A DNA stretch of 27,668 bases from Desulfopila_A sp964446655 (GTDB lineage: Bacteria > Desulfobacterota > Desulfobulbia > Desulfobulbales > Desulfocapsaceae). The DNA lies in contig CAYUPL010000045.1 of NCBI GenBank assembly GCA_964446655.1, positions 1 through 27,668 of the forward strand, given 5' to 3'. The stretch's first letter is position 1, and every line of letters starts with the position of its first letter. Below, piece after piece: positions 16,016 through 23,142 of the stretch. Made by a program: the position numbers and the translations under genes. The notes below the pieces were generated by a model. It had not been told where the DNA came from and searched no databases. It saw only the letters and a program-made list of their open reading frames with translations.

Positions 16016-17386
16016 ATGCTCCAGACTCTCAAGAACCTCTCCATCCGGCTGAAGATTTCGGGATTCATAATCCCTTCCACCATCGCTTTTGGTATTATGA
16101 TGACCCTTCTCGCTCTCTATTTTCTCCATGATTACAAGGATACTACACTACACGACTTTAAGCAGATAGTTGTTAAAATCCAGCAGATGGAGGGACAAAA
16201 GACCGGCAATGCAGAAATAGAGCAACTTGTTGCCGAACTCTCGGCCAAAGCAGATGAAAAGATTTATACTATTGCCGTTCTTCTTATCTCCATTGTGGGC
16301 GGAGTCGTCATCATGGCCACTTTCGGAGCGTTGCTGATATCCGGCTTTATCGGTAAACCGATACAGCGGGTTGCCGACGGTCTGGCTAATATCAGCTCCG
16401 GCGATGCCGACCTGACGCAAAGACTTCCGGTTGACGGAGAAGATGAAACCGGCAAAGTTTCCACTTTTTTCAATACCTTTCTGGCAAAACTCCAGGGTAT
16501 AATCAAAAATATGCAGACGAATGCCGACGACTTAACGGCTGCGGCTCTGTCAATCCATACCCTGCTTGAGACCGTGCGGAAAAAGGCCTCCTCGGCAAAA
16601 GAGATTTCACAAACGATGTTCCGTTCCGCCGGGTATATGAGCAACGACATGCAAGAGATCTCCGCCCTGCTGGAAGAATCCACCGGCAACATCCAGGTCA
16701 TCTCTACGGCGGTTGAAGAATTGACCGGAACTGTAACGGAAATCTCCACTACCTCAAGCAAGGCACATCTCAATACGGAAAACGCCAGGAATAAAATGGA
16801 ATCGCTGGAGCAAAACGTCCAGGAACTGGGCAGTGCCGGCAACGATATCAGCAAAGTAACGGATACCATCGCGGAAATCTCCGATCAGGTCAACCTCCTG
16901 GCCCTCAATGCAACCATCGAGGCCGCCCGCGCCGGTGAAGCGGGCAAGGGTTTTGCCGTCGTCGCCCACGAGATTAAGGAACTGGCGCAACAGACGGCCA
17001 AGGCCGCCACGGAGATTCAGAATCGGATCGAGCACGTTCAGAGTGTCACCCAGACCACCATAACAGGAATAGTCGAGGCCGCCAAACTGGTCTCGGAGAA
17101 TACCGATGTTGTTTCCACCATCGCCACCGCGGTGGAAGAACAGTCGGCCACCATCAGCGAAATCGCAGACTCACTCTCTTCCTCTTTTGAAAAACTCAAT
17201 CATGCCAACACCAAGGTGGCCAAGGCTGCAGAGTATGCCGGGGATATGGCCGGAATGGCCACCTCCGTCACGGATTCCGTCTCCGAGGTAGACGACGCCG
17301 TCATCACAATCAGTGCGACCTCGGACACCTTGAAAAATATGGCCGAAGAGTCGTCAACTGCCGCGGCACAGTTCCGCACGGAATAA
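16016..17386 (+). CDS. Methyl-accepting chemotaxis protein
   Basis: A 456-residue chemoreceptor. TM1 is at about residues 15-36, a very short periplasmic segment of roughly 45 residues follows, TM2 is at about 84-110, then a HAMP domain (IGKPIQRVADGLANISSGDADLTQRLP) and a long helical signalling domain. The highly conserved tip that binds CheA/CheW is present: DQVNLLALNATIEAARAGEAGKGFAVVAHEIKELAQ (about 290-327). No C-terminal pentapeptide for CheR is seen. With so little periplasmic sequence there is no recognisable ligand domain, so it may sense a membrane, energy or cytoplasmic signal. It stands alone, without che genes nearby. Confidence 0.94.
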   Translation: MLQTLKNLSIRLKISGFIIPSTIAFGIMMTLLALYFLHDYKDTTLHDFKQIVVKIQQMEGQKTGNAEIEQLVAELSAKADEKIYTIAVLLISIVGGVVIMATFGALLISGFIGKPIQRVADGLANISSGDADLTQRLPVDGEDETGKVSTFFNTFLAKLQGIIKNMQTNADDLTAAALSIHTLLETVRKKASSAKEISQTMFRSAGYMSNDMQEISALLEESTGNIQVISTAVEELTGTVTEISTTSSKAHLNTENARNKMESLEQNVQELGSAGNDISKVTDTIAEISDQVNLLALNATIEAARAGEAGKGFAVVAHEIKELAQQTAKAATEIQNRIEHVQSVTQTTITGIVEAAKLVSENTDVVSTIATAVEEQSATISEIADSLSSSFEKLNHANTKVAKAAEYAGDMAGMATSVTDSVSEVDDAVITISATSDTLKNMAEESSTAAAQFRTE

Positions 17387-17424
17387 TAACTGCACCTCGT
17401 GGCGGAATCTTTTACGCAGGCATA

Positions 17425-17463
17425 AAACAGTCTGTTCTCCTTTTTCTGCAAAACAGACTGTTT
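17425..17463. terminator. Probable bidirectional terminator between convergent genes
   Basis: AAACAGTCTGTT (17425-17436) and AACAGACTGTTT (17452-17463) make a perfect 12-bp stem with a 15-base loop, between the chemoreceptor stop (17386) and the cytochrome stop (17539). Leftward the stem is followed by a short T-tract (TTTTATG), so it suits the cytochrome transcript better; rightward there is no T-run. Confidence 0.65.
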
Positions 17464-17538
17464 CAGGACGTCCAGAGCAGCGGATTTTATCATTCTCTGA
17501 ACCTGCAGTCGGGTACCGGCATCTCTCTTGGTTTTTAC

Positions 17539-18984
17539 TCACTCCGGATAATCATGACAAAGATCACAGCTTTGGGAGATCGTTTTCCCAAAGCTTGTCT
17601 GATGCTCGTCATCGTGACAACGGAAGCAACCATACCCTTCATCTTCGTACATATGGCCGTTATGCCCTTTATACGTGCCCCAGGTAACCTTCATTTTCGG
17701 CCAGACATTCCCCATATACGCCTCGAGAAGATATGCTCCTGAAGAGATAAGGCTCTGCTGGTTTTCCTCAACAAAAGCAGAGCCGTTACGCTCGGCCTGA
17801 AGCGCAAGAAGGGTTTCCACCAACTTTTCCTGAGCCTCCTGCCGCGATGGATATTCCTTTTGCAGAACAATCAGACTATCCTCGCGAATACCCGGCAATT
17901 CAGGATTTATTTTTTTGCTGTAGAGACCGAAATCCACCTTTGGTTCAAGCGCGTCATAGACATGTGTAGGACGATTATGACAATCAATGCAATCCATGGT
18001 CCGCCAGACAATATCTTTCTTTGCAGCATCTTCGCTATCTTCGAGAAAATACTCTTCGGTTATACCGGAGGGCTTTGACACCTTTATCCTGCCGATTGCG
18101 GTCCTGGTATCATCGAGAGATTCATATTCAACTTTTACATTGTTCGAAACATGCCAGTGAATTCCTTCAAAAGCAGCTGTAATCGGATTTCTGCCGCCGA
18201 TATGGAGGGCAACTTCCTGGATCTCGGGATTTTCCTGGTCGTCATTGGAAAAACTGATAAACTGTTTTACTTTTTTGCCGTGAAACTTCTCCGGCCAGTG
18301 ACATTCTTCGCAGGTATCCCGCGCTGGGCGAAGATGCTCCACGGGTACAGGAATAGGTCTGCTATAGCTATTGTCGATAACGGCTTTAACCTGTCGTAAA
18401 CCCGAAAACTTTGCCTTGACATACCACTCGGCGCCGGAGCCGATATGGCAGGAAACACAACCAACCTTGGCATGTGCGGAACGTTGGTAGGCAGTATACT
18501 CCGGATCCATAACCGTATGGCAGACAGTACCGCAAAAAAAGTCTGAGTCGGTGAAATGATATGCTTCGTAGGCCACCAGTGAAAAAACAACGACATTAAT
18601 CACGGTGAGAATAACAATGACAAAGGCTGTCTTTCTATGAGCTTTATTCCCGAAATCAATGACAAGGTTGCTTTTGTTGAGAGTATTTTTAAACCAGTTT
18701 TTCCGCCGAAAATATCCCGAAAGCGGGATAAGAATAAGCCCAAGCACCGCTCCCGCCGGAAAGATCAGAAAAGTCACTATAGCCGCGTAGGCATTCTCAA
18801 TCAGCCCTGTCATATGCAGAAAGAGTCCTATCAGGATGAGGGTGAAACAAATAGTGGTTAAAGCTATCCCGAAAAGACCGATGGGTGTCTTGGTTGACAG
18901 GCCGATCTTTTCCCATAAACTGAGATCACCCTCCTGTTGTGTCTTCTCTTCATCTTTGCGGGGACTTTGCTTTTCCTCAGTCAT
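17539..18984 (-). CDS. Membrane-anchored multihaem cytochrome c, NapC/NirT-related
   Basis: A 481-residue quinol-oxidising type cytochrome. It begins with a charged cytoplasmic lead, two hydrophobic segments (about 36-58 and 64-90), and a third TM anchor (about 119-138) directly before the first haem, as in NapC/NirT/NrfH proteins. Haem motifs: CGTVCH (151, a CX3CH form), CVSCH (176), CEECH (225), CIDCH (332), CFRCH (453) and CDLCH (473), so six likely haems. The order and the C-terminal helical insert recall inner-membrane cytochromes such as Geobacter ImcH, which has seven haems; this is a resemblance, not a proven match. The ATG at 18984 is chosen over 19008 because AGGAGA precedes it by 7 bases. 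It is divergent from the hexahaem cytochrome operon and may feed it or take electrons from the quinol pool. Confidence 0.9.
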   Translation of the reverse strand: MTEEKQSPRKDEEKTQQEGDLSLWEKIGLSTKTPIGLFGIALTTICFTLILIGLFLHMTGLIENAYAAIVTFLIFPAGAVLGLILIPLSGYFRRKNWFKNTLNKSNLVIDFGNKAHRKTAFVIVILTVINVVVFSLVAYEAYHFTDSDFFCGTVCHTVMDPEYTAYQRSAHAKVGCVSCHIGSGAEWYVKAKFSGLRQVKAVIDNSYSRPIPVPVEHLRPARDTCEECHWPEKFHGKKVKQFISFSNDDQENPEIQEVALHIGGRNPITAAFEGIHWHVSNNVKVEYESLDDTRTAIGRIKVSKPSGITEEYFLEDSEDAAKKDIVWRTMDCIDCHNRPTHVYDALEPKVDFGLYSKKINPELPGIREDSLIVLQKEYPSRQEAQEKLVETLLALQAERNGSAFVEENQQSLISSGAYLLEAYMGNVWPKMKVTWGTYKGHNGHMYEDEGYGCFRCHDDEHQTSFGKTISQSCDLCHDYPE

Positions 18985-19270
18985 GTTTTTCTCCTGATTG
19001 TTTTTCATCAGTGCTGTTTGCTACTGTTGCAACTGATTACATATTGGTATGCTGTATAGTGAAAAAAGGAACATAGATCTGATAAAGGTCGACATCGTGG
19101 CATCCGTCATGCGCATTATTTACGGCGAAATTATCAGCATGTAAAGCACAAAATAATTTTTTATTGAAGTCGGTTATCATTTTTTCTGATACCTCTCTGT
19201 TTTTTCGTGCCGTTTAATCATTTTCTTTCTCTCCCGGAAAAGAAATTCTCTAATGACGCATGGCCTAATA

Positions 19271-19281
19271 TCACAATGTGA
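19271..19281. promoter_or_regulatory. TCACAATGTGA palindrome, possible CRP/FNR-family site
   Basis: Five-base perfect arms around a single A. CRP/FNR-family regulators, common in sulphate reducers, bind TGTGA/TCACA type half sites, but with wider spacing in the known E. coli sites. It lies about 110 bases upstream of the operon -35. Weak on its own. Confidence 0.3.
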
Positions 19282-19391
19282 CACAATAAAATGGCGACAT
19301 CATGAAAAAATCGGGCTTTTATGCACCACATAAAACGCAGGCAAGAACTGAACGACGGGCCTATGACGCTGGAGGATATCCCCGTTTTTCC

Positions 19392-19421
19392 TTGACACAA
19401 GTTGACAATCTCAACTATAAA
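19392..19421 (+). promoter_or_regulatory. Strong sigma-70 type promoter with internal operator
   Basis: TTGACA (19392-19397, full consensus -35) and TATAAA (19416-19421, one mismatch) are 18 bases apart. Between them AGTTGA (19400-19405) and TCAACT (19411-19416) form a 6-bp inverted repeat around five bases, placed exactly where a repressor would block polymerase. Expected transcript start is near 19428, giving an ~87-base leader to the hexahaem cytochrome gene. Confidence 0.7.
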
Positions 19422-19514
19422 TCAGGAACTGATCAATGGATATTATGCCTTTCTTAACAGTTCAGGAAACATCCTGAGCCAAACACTTATTCTTTCTGTC
19501 GGAGTGCGCAAAAG

Positions 19515-20213
19515 ATGGACAAACCGAAGATAATACTCATCTGGTTGCTGGCTGCAGTGGTCATTATGATGTTCGCGGTCAGCGGTACATCGCAGCAAAG
19601 CTCAAGCGACGATACACCCTATGATGAAAGTGAATACGGCCCCGAAGAACCCATCGTCTGGACTACTCCGGTGCAGGCCGGGTTCAGCCACTACAGCCAC
19701 ACCAGTATCGGTTTTTCCTGCGAGGACTGCCATGACGGCCTTTTTGAAATGTATACCGGGGCAGCCACAGAGGCCGGTGATTTCACCATGGCCGCCTTCG
19801 CTGAAGGCAAATACTGCGGCGCCTGCCATGACGGCGGTATGGCCTTCAGTACCGATACCCAGTGCGGTGCCTGCCATGCTGCTCCGGCGGAACCTGTTGT
19901 TTTCACCTATCCCGTAAAGGCAGTCCTTTTCGATCACGATATTCATGTCGATCGGGGACAGATTGCCTGCGAAAGCTGTCATAAAGAAGTTTTTACCATG
20001 AAAAAAGGCGCCGTCGAAGAAGAAGAGCGACGTACCATCGATACCGAAGAAGATAAACGGCAATATCTGGAAAGAATTCATGCACGATATTGCGGCACCT
20101 GTCATGATGCCGACCATGCCTTCGGCTACCTGACCAGATGCACCGTCTGCCATATAGGTGTCAAAGGACTGCAGGAACTGCAGAAAAAGGCAGACAGCAA
20201 CGGAAATAACTAA
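19515..20213 (+). CDS. Hexahaem cytochrome c (two c7-type trihaem domains)
   Basis: A 232-residue exported cytochrome. An N-terminal hydrophobic segment (about 5-23) follows the sequence MDKPK and is either a signal peptide or a membrane anchor; no lipobox is seen. Six CXXCH motifs occur at about 69, 101, 117 (first set) and 152, 193, 209 (second set). Each set has the same pattern: FSHYSH or FDHDIH before the first CXXCH, a 'YCGxCHD' second haem, and a short-spaced third, with extra His available as distal ligands. This is an internal duplication of a c7/c3-type trihaem unit. GGAG lies 10 bases before the ATG. It is followed by NrfD and ferredoxin genes, so it is probably the periplasmic electron-entry or exit subunit of that complex. 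Confidence 0.93.
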   Translation: MDKPKIILIWLLAAVVIMMFAVSGTSQQSSSDDTPYDESEYGPEEPIVWTTPVQAGFSHYSHTSIGFSCEDCHDGLFEMYTGAATEAGDFTMAAFAEGKYCGACHDGGMAFSTDTQCGACHAAPAEPVVFTYPVKAVLFDHDIHVDRGQIACESCHKEVFTMKKGAVEEEERRTIDTEEDKRQYLERIHARYCGTCHDADHAFGYLTRCTVCHIGVKGLQELQKKADSNGNN

Positions 20214-20233
20214 CAAACCCCCAGGAGGGTTTG
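20214..20233 (+). promoter_or_regulatory. Hairpin between cytochrome and nrfD-like genes
   Basis: CAAACCC (20214-20220) and GGGTTTG (20227-20233) form a 7-bp stem with a 6-base loop, directly after the cytochrome stop. No T-run follows. It may set the cytochrome-to-membrane-subunit ratio, like the stem between pstS and pstB; inferred. Confidence 0.5.
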
Positions 20234-20267
20234 CCAGACAACAACGAACCAGCATACAGGTGAGCAA

Positions 20268-21575
20268 ATGATTGGTGTAAAGGTTGAGATCGCGAAGAAA
20301 TGGGGTTTTCATGGAGTTGAAGCCCTGAAATCATCGAGCCCTGGTTACAAAGCGGCAATGGCTTTTTTCGCCCTGCTTACCATTGTCGGACTTATCGGTG
20401 GTATTCATGCATATTTTGCCGGATACCATCATGTCTATAACGTGACTCGTGAAATCATCTGGGGCCTGCTCGTCGCCGCTTATGTTTTCTGTGTTGTCAC
20501 CTCGACCGGGCTGTGTATCGTCTCCTCCTTCGGTCACGTCTTTGGCGGTGAAGCCTTTATGCCCATCGCCAAACGAGCCGTCTTTCTTTCCATAGTGTTC
20601 ATGCTGGGTGGGTTTCTCATTCTTTTTTTCGAAATCGAGAATCCTTTTCGCATGCTGGTCTACAACGTTATTTCACCGAACCTGACATCCAACCTTTGGT
20701 GGATGGGAACCTTATACGGCGCCTACCTGGTCTTTATGATCATCGAATATTACTGCCTGCTGGAACAGAACCATTCCATTTCCCGAATGATGGGTTTTTT
20801 CGGGCTGGTGGTGGGGATCGCCGCCCACAGCAACCTTGGCGCAATTTTCGGCATGCTGCATGGCCGCCCCTTCTGGTACGGTCCTTATCTGCCCATCTAC
20901 TTTATCTTTTCCGCAGCCATGTCGGGGGGCTGCACCATCCTCTTCTTCACCTCCCTGGCCTGGAAGATCAATCCTGAAATCATGAACCAGCGCATGGAGA
21001 GGGCTATGAAGGCCATCTGCCAGTTGACCATTTATTTTATTGCGGTCATTATCTTCTTTACCGTCTGGAAAATCATCACCAGCTCAGTCTCCCACGGCAA
21101 GGCCATGGTGATCGTTTCGCTGCTGACCGGTGATTACGCCTTCAGTTTCTGGGTGTTTGAAGTCTTTATGGGCATGCTCATTCCCATGTTCCTGCTGATC
21201 CGCTCACGGGGTAATAATTTCAATATGATTCTGGTGGCCACCGGACTGATGACCGTGGGCATCTTCTTTATGCGCTACAACATTATTGTCCCCGGCCAGA
21301 TCTTTTCTGTATATCACAGTCTCGGCGTTGAAGAAGCCCTACAGAAAATCGACTATATGCCGTCCTTCCATGAAATCATTGTCTCCATCTTAGGACTCGC
21401 CTTTGTGATGCTGGCCTATCTGGTCGGTGAAAAGATGCTTAACGGTCATCAACTTGAAAAGCATGAAATTGTTCCTGAAGGAGGGTATGTCTGCCCGGGT
21501 TGCGGCGGTATTCATTATATGCAGGAAGGAGAAACGGAAGAAGAGGCCATGAAACGCCATCACAAGGTTTTTTAA
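20268..21575 (+). CDS. NrfD/PsrC-family quinone-interacting membrane subunit with CPGC tail
   Basis: A 435-residue polytopic protein with about ten hydrophobic segments from residue 27 to ~395. NrfD/PsrC/HybB/DsrP proteins bind menaquinone(l) in the membrane and pass electrons to a ferredoxin subunit. Family-like features include FEIENPFRMLVYN, SPNLTSNLWWMG and FFMRYNIIVPGQ near the last helices. After the final helix a cytoplasmic-or-periplasmic tail of ~40 residues has CPGCGGIH (Cys 409, 412; His 416), a metal-ribbon-like element I do not associate with ordinary NrfD proteins. AGGTGAG precedes the ATG. The cytochrome before it and the ferredoxin after it are spaced by only 54 bases each. 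Confidence 0.9.
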   Translation: MIGVKVEIAKKWGFHGVEALKSSSPGYKAAMAFFALLTIVGLIGGIHAYFAGYHHVYNVTREIIWGLLVAAYVFCVVTSTGLCIVSSFGHVFGGEAFMPIAKRAVFLSIVFMLGGFLILFFEIENPFRMLVYNVISPNLTSNLWWMGTLYGAYLVFMIIEYYCLLEQNHSISRMMGFFGLVVGIAAHSNLGAIFGMLHGRPFWYGPYLPIYFIFSAAMSGGCTILFFTSLAWKINPEIMNQRMERAMKAICQLTIYFIAVIIFFTVWKIITSSVSHGKAMVIVSLLTGDYAFSFWVFEVFMGMLIPMFLLIRSRGNNFNMILVATGLMTVGIFFMRYNIIVPGQIFSVYHSLGVEEALQKIDYMPSFHEIIVSILGLAFVMLAYLVGEKMLNGHQLEKHEIVPEGGYVCPGCGGIHYMQEGETEEEAMKRHHKVF

Positions 21576-21629
21576 GTACGATTTAATGACGTGTACAGGC
21601 GATAAACAACCAAGGAGCATACTACGCAC

Positions 21630-22442
21630 ATGAAATTTCCTGCGATAGATACATTGAAAGACGAAGGAACCGCAAGCGTCACATCCAAAGAGCGGCGCAA
21701 TTTTCTCAAATGGGGTTTTGCCATCGCCGGCGTATATGCCGGCGGCAGGATTCTCTCGCTCACCTCGCTGGTGGCAACGGGCCATGCCTCATCGGGCTAC
21801 CCCATCGTGGAGAAATATCCCCATAATCCTCACTACAGCATGGTCATGCGGCAGGCACTCTGTATCGATTGCGAATTATGTGTCGAGGCCTGCAACACCA
21901 CCAATAATGTGCCGGCGCCGGAGTACCGTACCCGCATTCTGACGAAAAAATTTACCGGTACCCTGGACAAACAGGTGGAATTCATCCCGGTGCTCTGCAA
22001 CCAGTGCAACAACGCGCCCTGCTATCGCGGCTGCCCCACCAAGGCAACCTACAAGGATCCAATCACTGGAATCGTTAGAATGGAGCACAAAAAATGCATC
22101 GGCTGCAAGACCTGCATGCTGGCCTGTCCCTACGATGCCCGTTATTTCAGCAAGAATCACCGGGCCATCGACAAATGTGACTTCTGCTGGGAAGCACGCC
22201 TTTCCAAAGGTGAAACCAATACCGCCTGCGCCGCTGCCTGTCCCACCGGTACACGGACCTTCGGCAACCTTTCCGATCCGGAAAACGTGGTCTATAAACT
22301 TGTACATCAGATAGAAGAGGCCGTCTGGGTGCTCCGCCCGGAAGACGACACCAAACCCAACGTCTTCTACATGAAAGGCAACTTGGTTTCGGTGGACAAT
22401 ATCCTCAAGGGACAGAGTTTTAAATTCAGCAACCCTTCATGA
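21630..22442 (+). CDS. Tat-exported four-cluster ferredoxin subunit (DsrO/HybA-like)
   Basis: A 270-residue electron-transfer subunit. The N-terminus has a twin-arginine signal (ERRNFLKWGF, about 21-30) with a hydrophobic stretch up to about 50, so the folded protein should be exported to the periplasmic side. Sixteen cysteines in four groups (78/81/84/88; 123/126/131/135; 156/159/162/166; 183/186/200/204) match four [4Fe-4S] clusters as in DsrO, HybA and PsrB relatives. Third gene of the operon; it should connect the NrfD-like subunit to the hexahaem cytochrome. No molybdopterin catalytic subunit follows, so the partner enzyme, if any, is elsewhere. AAGGAG lies 13 bases before the ATG. Confidence 0.94.
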   Translation: MKFPAIDTLKDEGTASVTSKERRNFLKWGFAIAGVYAGGRILSLTSLVATGHASSGYPIVEKYPHNPHYSMVMRQALCIDCELCVEACNTTNNVPAPEYRTRILTKKFTGTLDKQVEFIPVLCNQCNNAPCYRGCPTKATYKDPITGIVRMEHKKCIGCKTCMLACPYDARYFSKNHRAIDKCDFCWEARLSKGETNTACAAACPTGTRTFGNLSDPENVVYKLVHQIEEAVWVLRPEDDTKPNVFYMKGNLVSVDNILKGQSFKFSNPS

Positions 22443-22531
22443 GCAGGCTGTATGCTCCTCATGGGTGCCGGCAATCCAGCATAACACAATTCAGCCTGGA
22501 GATCGGCGCCCCTGTATTTTACGAGATTATC

Positions 22532-22557
22532 AAAAATGAGTTTGAGGGAAAAACTCA
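22532..22557 (-). terminator. Small intrinsic terminator of the Fe-S protein gene
   Basis: Read leftward, TGAGTTT and AAACTCA (complements of 22551-22557 and 22537-22543) form a 7-bp stem with a 7-base loop, followed by TTTTTG. It begins at the stop codon of the gene. The stem is AT-rich and thus weak, but the T-run is clear. The preceding 22443-22531 between the convergent genes shows nothing else I can name. Confidence 0.55.
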
Positions 22558-23076
22558 ATCGAAATGAAAGCCGGAGAGGTACTTCGCCAGGGCTTCTTTG
22601 TTCTCACCTTCCAGTTGCGGGCAATTATTGTGGTCCTTCGCCCCTTCCATCACCCGCACGGCAAAAACCATACAGGTCGCCTCACCGCACTCTCTGCAGT
22701 TGGTCTTCGGCAGCAGCTTGAGGATATCCATCAGGGTCGGCGGCTTCGCGCCTTCCATACTCGGTTCGATGTCGCCGCGATTTTCCCAGGCAGTGTTGAT
22801 CTCGCGCTGCAGCCAGGCAACGATCTTTTGCGCCTGCTCTTCATCCTGGAGGGCATTGACGGCGATCTTGCGGGGATGAATGGTGATCAGTTTACCGGAG
22901 CTCTTCAAGGTCAGGGCCGGCGGTTCCTTTATGTAGCTGAAACCGCCGAGCACCGTATTCAGATAGGGCAAAGCCTCGCCGACATCTTCATCGAGATGGG
23001 CAAAACAATGTAAAGTCTGCGCTCCGGAATGACACTTCGACCGGAAAATCTCCAGATTGTATCCTTTGAGTAACAT
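22555..23076 (-). CDS. Protein with a single (Fe-S)-cluster domain (PF04060 type)
   Basis: A 173-residue soluble protein. The C-terminal part has the motif NCRECGEATCMVFAVRVMEGAKDHNNCPQL with Cys at 127, 130, 135 and 152, the [4Fe-4S] pattern of the Fe-S domain in the CODH/acetyl-CoA synthase gamma subunit and RnfB. The N-terminal ~110 residues form an alpha/beta region of unknown role with Cys 15 and Cys 24. Ribosome site GGAGG is consensus. No catalytic domain is present, so it may be a cytoplasmic electron carrier or an adaptor. It shares strand with the upstream radical SAM gene (66-base gap) and may form an operon with it. Confidence 0.82.
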   Translation of the reverse strand: MLLKGYNLEIFRSKCHSGAQTLHCFAHLDEDVGEALPYLNTVLGGFSYIKEPPALTLKSSGKLITIHPRKIAVNALQDEEQAQKIVAWLQREINTAWENRGDIEPSMEGAKPPTLMDILKLLPKTNCRECGEATCMVFAVRVMEGAKDHNNCPQLEGENKEALAKYLSGFHFD

Positions 23077-23142
23077 ATCCGCCTCCTCAAGCCATCAAAT
23101 GTGTTTACAGGTTTCTTTGTCGTTTTGTCGCCATCGAAAATT

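Larger units (their letters stand above)
18985..19514. promoter_or_regulatory. 530-base divergent control region of the two cytochrome units
   Basis: No credible gene is seen; a leftward 60-codon frame at 19218-19400 is rejected. It contains the operon promoter and operator (listed separately), a TCACAATGTGA palindrome at 19271-19281 with 5-base arms resembling a CRP/FNR-superfamily half-site pair, an imperfect hairpin (GGTTATCA... to TGATACC) near 19170-19195, and a leader hairpin TCAGGA-AACA-TCCTGA at 19462-19477. The length for just two promoters suggests involved regulation. Confidence 0.5.

Noticed and set aside
19218..19400. A leftward 60-codon frame in the cytochrome control region
   Set aside because: No ribosome site, odd composition and no family; the region also contains part of the rightward promoter.
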